Source of the DNA: Blepharisma stoltei
Taxonomy: Eukaryota; Ciliophora; Heterotrichea; Heterotrichida; Blepharismidae
Direction: 5' to 3'
DNA length: 64,000 nucleotides
Assembly: GCA_914767885.1 (NCBI GenBank)
Contig: CAJZBQ010000023.1
Coordinates: forward strand, 863,433-927,432
Shown here: positions 44,713 to 53,798 of the stretch, piece after piece
Layout: each line of letters begins with the position of its first letter
How positions within the stretch are numbered: position 1 is the first letter of the stretch
Notes under the pieces: model-generated
What the model was told of the DNA's origin: nothing
Database searches by the model: none
The model's input: the letters and a program-made list of their open reading frames with translations, nothing else
Translations under genes and position numbers: made by a program

Positions 44713-47700
44713 TTAGCATAAATCATAAAGGACTTCTATTAGAGTTGCCACACTCAATGCATAAGCCATATTTGAAAATTTGTTTTCTTTTCCATCACGA
44801 TCAGTTAGCTCACACATGGACATTCATGAAGAATTTTCTATGAATTTCCTGTGCTCGCTGAGGCATTTCATGACAAAGCTCGGGCTTGAAGCATTGTGAA
44901 GGAGCAGTGCTCTTAAGAAGTAGCCAGCAGGCCATACCCATTCTGGGCCATTGTGGCAGCTAAACCCTTGCGCAATTGACCCATCATTTGAGTCATTAGA
45001 GCTGTCATAGAATGGCTTATAATGCTTATCTTCTTCATTTAGTGTCCTAATCCCAAGCTGCCCAGCATTTGGCATCAAATATTTAGAAACCTGGTTTAAT
45101 GCAATAACTGCACACTCAGGGGTAAATAGCTTACTAGCAACCACCATAGCTATGCATTGATTAGGCCGCAATTGATAATCAGCATAATCTATCGAGCTTC
45201 TAAACGTGTCTTTATAAATTCCAGGAATCCCAATATACTTCCTAACTGCAATAGGAGAGCTGCCATCTTCTGGAATATAAAAATGGGTTTCAAAATACCG
45301 CTCAATTTTTGCTTTCCATTCTATATAACTCAAATTTGTACGATCTGGCAATATAACCCCTTCAAATGGAAATTTCCCTTCCATATGCAATTTTGAGAAA
45401 AAGTCTAAGCTGGAATAGAGGAGACCAATAATTTCTATTGCGGCGCCATCTCGAGGGGTTGCAGGAGTTCCTTTGTTCCCAGCCTTAGAGGAGCTCCCTA
45501 TTTTATCCATCCAAGTGCCGCGGTTTCATTTATTTCCTCCTAAAATAAAGCCTGTGTGAGGGTCAAGGCGGATTTTTATATTGAAACCTTCAATTTTCAT
45601 ATTTGGGTCTATTCTGGCCCCTGCGTTTTTTTCCTTGAATTCTATCCCAGCTGCATGTGACTGAAAAATTAATTGGACAAGCTGAGCTAGCTGTATTGGT
45701 GGGGAATTAGAAAAATCGATTTCCCCATTTTTAAATCGGAGTTTGATATTTTCGTGGAGAATTTCGCAGCCTTCAGGGGACATTTTAATATAGTCTTGCA
45801 GAGCCTGCAAGAAAAATCATGTAGTGTCACGAGCGTTATAGCGGTGGTTATTATTAGGGTCTATGATATTTGGGATTAAGCCATTCTGCATTAGGGAGGC
45901 ATAAGTTAATATGATTTCTCTAGCTTCTTGCCACATACCTGTGCATAATAGCAGTCCTCTTAATGAAATCTAGAGCTAATTCTGTTTAATTTTAAACAAA
46001 TTGCGTTTTAAAACATAAATTTTGCAAATTAAATTTAATATTTGCTTCCCAATTTTTGCAAATTAGGATTTTTTTTAAATTTCGAAAAAAATATTTTTTA
46101 TAAAATTTATATATATAAATTTTTTAAAAAAAAAAATTAACCCCCCTCCGTGAGCGAACAAAATTTTTTTGTTCGCTCACGGAGGGGGGGGGGGGGAGTT
46201 AATGAAATATACAATTTACATTATAATTCTTGTGAAATAGAAAATAATTGTGCTATTTTGTGTAGAAATTCTCATAATGTTAAGATGAGGTAGGGAATAA
46301 TCATCATTAAAAAAATTATAAATGCGATACGACCAGAGCATCTCATAGCACCTATTGAGTTATAAGGCAAGCCTGCACAAATGGACTCTGAAGAAATTGA
46401 TCTTGGGACATTTCCTCAGAACTGTAACACGGCAAATCCTAAGATATCAGCTAAGCTGTCATCAGAAATATGAAATAGCTTGCTTTCTTTAAATAATTCT
46501 CTCAGAATATACAACTTTATGTTTCTAAATAATAGTAGAACACTTTTGGAAAAATGTTTAGGTACGATTTCTCGTGGCAAATTCTTGATTCTATTGAAAT
46601 GGTCGCATATAAATTGTTTAAATCTTTCAGGAAGTTCATAAGCCTGCAATCTTGCTACAGAATAGTCAATAAGCCAATCACCTTGCTTTAAATTATTACA
46701 AATTTCATGTCCAAGCTTATTTTCCTCTATAATTTTCAAAAATTCAGCAGCAAGCCCTCCAAGCCCTGCATAGTTAAAATCCTTATACCCAGGAACTGCA
46801 TACAGGTCTCTTTTTTTGCCGGACATTTCTAGCTCTTCCTGGCTGCATCTCCAAAGTACATGATTTATCTGCTGCAAGTTTAATCCTTCAAGCATCTCCC
46901 TACAAGAATAAAAGCTTGACATACAATCATATCCCTGCTCAATAGACTCTAAACTTCCTGCATTAAATTTTGTTTTAAAAACAGCTATAAAGGCTGGTGG
47001 GATTCTAAAAAAATTCAAGACATCGATATTTAAGTTATTGTCTCTATAAACATTGCAATACTGAGCCAAATTTGTGGTAAATTCTAAATTCCCTATCAGC
47101 CCGTTTATAAGCTCAGGATGCTCTTCAAAAGGTGCTTTTTTGACTGTTAAAGTGGCTATAAAGTCAGTCCTATGTAAAATTCCAGGCAATTTGACACCGC
47201 TAACAGCTACAGGGTCAAGAGATAGATAATGAGCAGTTCTTGCAACCAATACATAGCTGTCCAGATTTGTAGGGTTTTGTCTGACGACAATAATTACGTC
47301 TTCTGCACAGCTATTCACAAAAATTTCGCTATACCCAGCTTCTACTAAATGTGTGTGCAAGAAATTAAGGTACTTTTTTGCGGGGTACAAATTTTCTGAG
47401 TTTCCAGGACCTTTTGCTCTAGAATTTACTGATAAAAGGTTATTAATAAACTCTCCAGTGCCTGTATACCTATATTTAGGGTCATATTTTCATACTCCAT
47501 CCGCCACATATTTATAATTAAACTCTCTTCCTGTATAAGACTTAGGAAACAGCAAAATTATTCCTCATCGATTATCTCCGACCCTTTCTAAATATGTATG
47601 CTCAGCCCAGCTGTCTCATTCGCCTTTTATATAGACTTCTCTGGCAGGCTCTTCTGCATGGTATTCTACTCAGACTTTTACGAGCTCAGGAAAATCTTCA

Positions 47701-49811
47701 TCAAAAACTTTAATTTCAGTCACTTTACGCTCTGTGCTTGTAGGAAGTTTATAGAGCCTTCTTTCGAAATTTGTTGAAAGCTGACAGGGGACGAGTTCGT
47801 CATATCCGCGTGTAGAAGAAATTGCGCAGTTGCACATGGCTACAAGTGCAGCGTTTGGTAATGCGTCTTGAGCAGTCCGCGTTTGTGCTGGAGCTTCAAT
47901 TTTGTGGGAGCAATCGTAGAATATTATAGGAATTGGCGTTGCAGATAGCTTAATGTCTCCTGGCTCAGGATTTATTCCAAGTAAGCTGCTGCTGTTTAAA
48001 TCAGACTTTTCAAGACTCCCTAAGGCTGAGATTTCGCCATTTCCGTATTCATAAATCATTTTTCCAAGGCTTTTGGTGCTATTTGCCACCATAGCTTCAC
48101 GGACAATGCAATTAATGCCTATTCGTTTGGCAAATAAAGCCTCTTTATTCTGGTCACTCGAATGAAGCTCTGCTATTACAAAAAGGTTAGGATTTGCCAT
48201 CCGAGCCTTTGCAATAAAATATTCAGACACGTGCAGAGGCGTTGAATGGACATTGTCAAGGTAAATTCCTTTGAAAATTTTAGCGACACTTGTGACATAT
48301 TTTTCCATTCTTTCCCAGAGTTCAGGACAATCGTTTCTATTCCTTCCATATCTCAATTTAACACAGTCAGTTCATATTACAACGTTTCTTCTAAAGTAGT
48401 GCCATCCTTCTATGCCAGCATAATCTTTTAATATTTCATTATTACCTATAATAAATCCATCAAACAATACATAATTCCCATTTCTGAGATGACAGAAATA
48501 AGGCTTAACTAATGGGTTTTCAGACGTGATTTCTACGTTATTTTTTTCAATTTTCTGGTACCTTATTTCACTTTCAAGATTACTTATGATTTCTGCGAGG
48601 TGCCTTTCATATCTCCCTAATAAATATATGTTTGCCCCATTTATCAATTTTCTTGCTTCGGGAAAGGCTAAATTTCGAGTCGTTTTGAGGCTGTTAAGTA
48701 CTTTTCATATAACCTGGCCGTTGATTTTAGCAGAAAACCTTCCTTCACCTTCTCCAGTGACAGCATATTTTCTTAGAAAATAATCTGCCCCTTTTGACTG
48801 TAACTCTTCAGCTAAGCCCGCATCCAAAATTTCAGCTGTTTCACAAATCGAAAAGTCTTGGTAAGCTTTTTCAACACTTATCTGGAAAAACTCTTGAAGC
48901 CTCAGCGAAGGAAGCAGCTCTGTCTTCAGAATTCTCATGATGTTACTTAAGTCCCTATCATTTTCAATTCTATTTTTATTTCCATAGCTTTTCACCCTTC
49001 GTTTCCACAATGATATAGAAAATTCTTTTAACGCTTTATCAAGCTCATAAGCAGCAGCTAAGTAGGGAGAGTTTATTAAATTATAAGTAGCATTTGGGTA
49101 TTCTTCTAAAAAATCACTGCCTTCTGCCACATGGCTAAGAACTATATCTTGAATGCACCCAATACCTTCTCCCTCTAGCTGTGCTAAAATATTCTGCAAT
49201 GCATAAATTTTTGATTCTTCCTATTTATTTTTTACGCTTTCAGGTCCTGGAAATAGCTCGGGATTTAGCTTATTAGGGTCATTAATGCTATATAAGTTTT
49301 GCGATTGGCCTAATTCTTGAATTGGGGTAAGGTGAAATAAATTGTATCCAATTCCTCTTTGGTGCTGAAATACTTCAACCCATCTGCTTACAGGGCCAAG
49401 AGAGAGGCATAAAACAGTCTGCATGCAGATTCCATTAAAAGGAAGCAATTTCCCTCCGATTCTTAGCTCTGGGCTGACTATAAGATTATTTACTGATCCT
49501 TTTATTTGATCTTCAGAATTTGTGTGGGTGTATTCAATAAAAATATTATAGTTTCCTGGAGTAGAGAATGTGACCTCGCAAATTCAATGGCCTAGAGGAC
49601 TGAGAGAGCCTTGAAATCTTTGCATTTCTGGGTCTAAGCCTTGGCTTATGTCAAGCACAAGAGCGGTGTTTTCTGTGTTTATGGCTGATCCTGCTTCTAT
49701 TTGGAAGCTCACAGTTGTCCCTAGTTCTATTTGATAAATAAAATTCAATTTTTGAGGCTTGGGAAAGCTCCCATCATACCCATCAAGTCTGCAAATCACT
49801 CTTTTAACCAT
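44713..49811 (-). CDS. AGL: Glycogen debranching enzyme (bifunctional, 1577 aa)
   Basis: Start MVKRVICRLDGYDGSFPKPQ. The N-terminal transferase module (GH13_25-like) has GYNLFHLTPIQELGQSQNLY, IGCIQDIVLSHVA, nucleophile region GIYLDNVHSTPLHV and acid/base region FVIAELHSSDQN. The C-terminal amylo-1,6-glucosidase module (GH133-like) has YNARDTTWFFLQALQDY, DPHTGFILGGNKWNRGTWMD and TPRDGAAIEIIGLL. Together they transfer maltotriosyl units and hydrolyse the 1,6 branch in cytosolic glycogen breakdown. Length equals the eukaryotic norm (~1530). Many UGA-Trp codons occur. Interrupted by a 15-bp intron (49221-49235), a TA IES (46210-46320) and a truncated MITE (45963-46201); 4734 coding nt remain, a multiple of three. 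Around the IES pair the join reads MRCSGRIAFISLRGLLLCTG, where most homologues have CWGRDTFISLRG. Confidence 0.94.
45963..46201. mobile_element. IES, 5'-truncated MITE family 1 (239 bp, TTA or 10-bp repeat)
   Basis: The right end is a complete family-1 hairpin tip ending GGGGGAG. The left half of the element is missing and it begins inside the core at ATGAAATCTAGAGC. TTA lies at 45960-45962 and 46199-46201, within a longer repeat TTAATGAAAT (45960-45969 and 46199-46208). Removal is required for the debranching-enzyme frame. Confidence 0.85.
46210..46320. other. IES, TA-bounded (111 bp), 8 bp from the neighbouring MITE
   Basis: TA at 46208-46209 and 46319-46320. Contains an in-frame TAA on the coding strand. 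Removal with the MITE gives CSGRIAFISLRGLLL. Confidence 0.8.
49221..49235 (-). other. 15-bp spliceosomal intron
   Basis: Minus strand GTAAAAAATAAATAG. Removal changes PESVKNK-stop to PESEESKIYALQNILAQLEG in frame. Confidence 0.9.
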
Positions 49812-50026
49812 ATTATTTGGAACAATAAAAAGACATTAATTAAAACGGATTTTTTTCATCTTCGCTATTTTATTTAATATCTTGAAGAAAATAAAAAAAT
49901 AATTTTTTTCTTCTTAATCCTTAAGGAAATAAATTCTAACCTTTCTTTCTTATTTAAGGAAACTTTATTTGTAATTTTAATATTAAAGCCTTAGCTTCCA
50001 TCCTACTAAAGCATCATAATATTTGC

Positions 50027-50472
50027 TTACTTACTTAATTACTTAATTTAACTCGACCTCTAGTTGGGCCCCTAGATGCACAATGCTACGAGGGCATATT
50101 TTTTCTCCGTCTTGTCGCTACTCGCGTACTCGAGTCGGGCCTCGCTGTACGGCTCGCTCCTTCTAATCCCCGTGAAGCCATTTGGGAATCCAGAAGTACG
50201 GGAAACACTAGCGGCTTGGCGCGTTGCCTCGCTCTGTCCGACTTTCCTCCAGCGCCTGTTCGGCCTAAGGGTCCTGCCTTTTATATCAGCAGGGAAAGAG
50301 GTAAAACACGCTGTATAAGGCTGGCGAGATAAAAGGTCCTCGCCATTTTACACCACCTTGTACAGAAGTCCACGTGTAAAAACCTAACCCCTATAATAAT
50401 AAAAGCGGGTGAGAAGGAGAGGGAATTCACGGAGTGAATTACCCTATCCGCCGAAGCCATTTTATTATTATC
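50027..50472 (-). mobile_element. SINE-like retroposon, subfamily A (446 bp, 12-bp duplication)
   Basis: CATAATATTTGC at 50015-50026 and 50473-50484. The right end carries an inverted pair ATAATAATAAAA..TTTTATTATTAT about 75 bp apart. Conserved block TTCGGCCTAAGGGTCCTGCC, then GAGGTAAAACACGCTG. The left end is a simple TTAC-type repeat, suggesting a 3' tail on the minus strand. Confidence 0.78.
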
Positions 50473-50649
50473 CATAATATTTGCAATTAATGAAATCACT
50501 TCAGTTCAATTCAAATACTTATATTCCCTGCCTATTAAAATTTTTATTTAAAAAATGTATTAAAAGAATAAATATTGTAATCTTATTTTATATCATTTTT
50601 TAGCCCAGGTGTTCGATAAAAAACTGGGGATATAGCTAAAATTCAATCA

Positions 50650-51021
50650 TTATCATTTAACTTCAAGTGATAGTTGCACAGAGTCCCTGTGAAGCCATAT
50701 GAGAATCCAGAAGTACAGGAAACACTAACGTTTTTGAATATTGACTCCCTCAAGCTGATTTTCCTTCAGCGTCTGTTCGGCCTTTGGGTCCTGCCTTATA
50801 TAGGAATTGCCCAAGGATGGCGCAAGATAATTCCTATATATCAACATTGGAGGAGGTAAAACACGATGCATAATGCAGGCGAATACAAAATTCTTTGCCA
50901 TTTTCTCCTCATGTACAAAAGTCTTCATGTAAAAACCTAACCTATATGATAAAATTTAGATGAAGGAAAAGGAATTCACGGAGTGAATTAACTTTTCATC
51001 CGAAGCAATTTATTATTATCA
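50650..51021 (-). mobile_element. SINE-like retroposon, subfamily A (372 bp, 13-bp duplication)
   Basis: TAAAATTCAATCA at 50637-50649 and 51022-51034. Aligns along its length with 50027-50472 (CCTGTGAAGCCATATGAGAA, then TTCGGCCTTTGGGTCCTGCC, GAGGTAAAACACGATG, and GAATTCACGGAGTGAATT) but is diverged and shorter at the tail end. Confidence 0.8.
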
Positions 51022-51280
51022 TAAAATTCAATCAATACTAAAAACAATATATTTTAGGAATTATTAAATCACTTATACTTAATCTCTTAATCTGTATATG
51101 ATTCCTTAAAAGTTTTCACGGAGATCTAATTCTATAAAATTTTAAAAAATCTTATATTAAACATATTCAAAAAATGACGATTAGAAATTATTAAGAATTT
51201 TACCCAACAATCCTTTTTGAAGATAATTGCCTCTATTAAATTATGTGTCAATAGAGTAAAATTCCCATAATAATCTTAAA

Positions 51281-51760
51281 ATGGAAATCAATACTTCAGA
51301 GCTTGATTTATACGATTTCACAACCTGCCCCTTTAACGAAAATCACCGTCTGCAATCACCAGATCAGTTTAAATACCACATTTCTCGCTGCAAAGACCGA
51401 AATTTCACTCACATTAAACATCAAATTGTTTACTGCCCTTTCAACATTTGTCACGTTTACATATCCCAAGCTAAATTGAACTATCATGTTCCCAGATGTA
51501 CTTCTCACCCTTTGAGAGAAACAATAAGCTCTAGTACGTTCGGAGAAAAGCCAAAATCTCTTGAATACACAGCTTGCAAGTACAATTCAAACCATCAGAT
51601 TCTCAAAGCCGATAGTGAAGCCTATCACATTCACATATGAAGCTGCCCAAGCGCTAATAATCCTCATAAAAGTCCACCTCCAATAGTGCTTGACTTGACA
51701 CTAACAGGAATTGAAAATAATTCTCACGGACTTATTCCGGTATTAAGGTCATTTAATTAA
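51281..51760 (+). CDS. CHHC zinc-finger protein, GTSF1/U11-48K type (159 aa)
   Basis: Three C-H-H-C units: CPFNENHRLQ..YHISRC (~residues 16-38), CPFNICHVYI..YHVPRC (~50-71) and a looser CKYNSNHQIL..YHIHIWSC (~100-125), where W is a UGA codon at 51641. The first two keep the family spacing C-x5-H-x9-10-H-x3-C and the P-F/Y start. Known members are GTSF1/Asterix, a Piwi-pathway cofactor with two units, and U11-48K with one that contacts the minor-spliceosome 5' splice site. The two-plus-unit layout favours GTSF1, but a tRNA-modifying TRM13-type CHHC is also possible. The C-terminal ~35 residues are unrecognised. Uninterrupted. Confidence 0.8.
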
Positions 51761-52641
51761 TATTCTAAGTTTTTGTGCATATTTATTAGATTTCGATCAC
51801 AATAGAAATGTTTGGCAATTAGAAAATTAACCTTTATCATAAAAATTTATAGACCGCAGTAAAAAAGAATTATAAAAACGATAGCTAAGCCCTGAAAAAC
51901 TAAAAAATCGATCACTATTTGAAAGTCTAATTAAAAATTACAAAATTGAAAATTGTTTCTTTATAAAATAAAGGTAAATTCTGCTTGTTTTTCAAAAATT
52001 TCCTAATAAACCTCCAAATATAACAAAAATTAAATCAATAATTTATTTTTAAAACTAATTCCTTGTTTTTTGTTTCCATAGTAGAACTAAATTTTCTATC
52101 ATCACAAATAAAGTAAAATTCAATAAAAGCTGCAAGTAAAGTTAAACGAACTAGAGTAGAAAAACTGCTTTACCCAGTAACTTAAAGTTCGATTTTCAAC
52201 ACATCGAATTCTGTATTTTTGATTATCAAAAATAAAAAAATTAGTTTGGAATTTTTTCTGATGAATAAATAGTCTAATAATAGAAGAGTTCATTCTTACT
52301 CCCCCCCTCGTGAGTGAACAAAACCATTAGAAAAATCCCTATTTTTTGCCCAAAAACCCACCCTCCGTGAGCGAACAAAAATTTTTTGAATATATTAGTA
52401 ATAATTAGTATAATGAAATCTCGAGCTAATTCTGTTAATTTTAAACAAATTGCGTTTTTAAAACATAAATTTTACAAATTAAATTAATATTTGTTTTAAA
52501 TTTGCAACAACAAAAAAATTTTTTTCTATAAAATTTATACATACATTTTTAAAATTAACCCCCCTCCGTGAGCAAACAAGATTTTTTTGTTCGCTCACGG
52601 AGATGGGGAGTTAGTGATTCTTATGTATTAATATAGTGGAG
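51761..52641. other. Intergenic, AT-rich, with one MITE
   Basis: AT-rich spacer containing the family-1 MITE at 52299-52613. Nothing else recognised. Confidence 0.5.
52299..52613. mobile_element. MITE family 1 (315 bp, TTA), opposite orientation
   Basis: TTA at 52296-52298 and 52611-52613. The tandem-tip end (CTCGTGAGTGAACAAAACC, then CCCTCCGTGAGCGAACAAAA) is on the left and the hairpin tip on the right. Family core in inverse orientation. Confidence 0.88.
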
Positions 52642-53360
52642 ATGGTCATCCGACCTCTTAGCGCATATCCCTCAACACCTGCAGGCAATTCCAAAAAGAA
52701 GGAGGAGGAACCACCGAAAAATAGCTTTGGATACTTACCCACTCCCTCCTGTGAGTAAACAGAATTTGTAAAATCTTTTTTTTTGCTAAAAAACTCACCT
52801 TCTGTGAGTGAACAAAAATTTTTTATCAAAAGCTAATTCTGTTTAATTAAAACAGTTTTGCATTTTAAAACATAATTTCGCAAATTAATACAAATTGGAA
52901 TTTTTCAAAGCTATGAAAAAAAAAAATTCTATAAAATATATATAATAATTTTTTTTGTTCGCTCACGAAGGGGAATTAGTATATTTAGGCAGAGGTTTTT
53001 TCTTATGCCAAAGGGCATGATACCTGGGTGGGATTTTCCTCTGGCATGGAAATGGAAAGAGCACAGACGCCCCAGGAGCAAGTCAGGCACAATGTAGCCA
53101 AGGAGAAGCAATTAGCGTTAGCTGAGAGCCCGTTATAATAAGTGATGAGCTCATAGAGGTATAGAAGTTTCCTATGTTTGGCGCTGTAAGGCCGATAAAT
53201 TCTGATCGGAATTTATCGGTGGTTGCACCAAATCAATGCCTTGGTCGGACCAAAAGCGATTTGGTCCGACGAACTTGGAAAGCTCCTGGGAAAATGTCTG
53301 CGCTTTCAGCGCTATATAGAGGAAACCTCTATAAATTCTCTCAGGAATGCATCGATTTAA
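52642..53360 (+). CDS. Doubtful small protein (101 aa) split by two elements
   Basis: MVIRPLSAYPSTPAGNSKKK, then KNSFGYLVYLGRGFFLCQRA, two UGA-Trp codons, and EPVIISDELIEVNSLRNASI before TAA at 53358-53360. The frame is continuous only after removing the MITE 52738-52978 and the palindromic element with one TA (53162-53333): 306 nt, a multiple of three. No family recognised. The GC content is higher than neighbouring genes, so it may instead be part of a mobile element or chance. Confidence 0.35.
52738..52978. mobile_element. MITE family 1, diverged (241 bp, TTA)
   Basis: TTA at 52735-52737 and 52976-52978. Ends are CCACTCCCTCCTGTGAGTAAAC on the left and GTTCGCTCACGAAGGGGAA on the right. The core keeps AAGCTAATTCTGTTTAATT. 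Confidence 0.82.
53162..53331. mobile_element. TA-class MITE/IES related to 19377-19522 (170 bp)
   Basis: TA at 53160-53161 and 53332-53333. The left end is TAGAAGTTTCCTATGTTTGGCG; the inverse of the right end is TAGAGGTTTCC, then AGCGCT. Two internal palindromes, GATAAATTCTGATCGGAATTTATC and TTTGGTCCGACCAAGG-like arms. Confidence 0.75.
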
Positions 53361-53798
53361 TTAATCTTAGTGGAACTTATAAAAATTTCTAGATTTGAAT
53401 AATCAAAACAATTGAGATCAATTTGTATTGGTGATGATTTAAATTCCAGACATATTTAGAACATAATTACTGGGCAAGATAACTAATTAAATAGATAACA
53501 AATGGATAAATAACCGCAAAGTATTCTATTTTTCAAAGTTATACTTAATAGATGCTAAATATCATATTATTCAAAATTAAATGCTTTTTCTTGTAGAAAA
53601 AAATAAATATCTCCAAGGCCAAGGCATTATTCTCCCTTTACATACATACTCAAATTTTCGCGAGATTAGAACATCCTATTGAAATTTCCTTTATAAAAAT
53701 AAAATTTTCTTTTATCATTGCGCCATTGTTTATGTTAATCGACTTGAGCCATTATCTGGTTTATGCTCTCAAATGGCCAATATAATTAAAAGTCGGTA

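Larger units (their letters stand above)
49812..51280. other. Intergenic region with two SINE-like elements
   Basis: Between the start of the debranching-enzyme gene and the CHHC gene. Two copies of SINE-like subfamily A occupy 50027-50472 and 50650-51021. A short hairpin TAGCCCAG..CTGGGGATA lies at 50601-50632. No gene. Confidence 0.55.
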
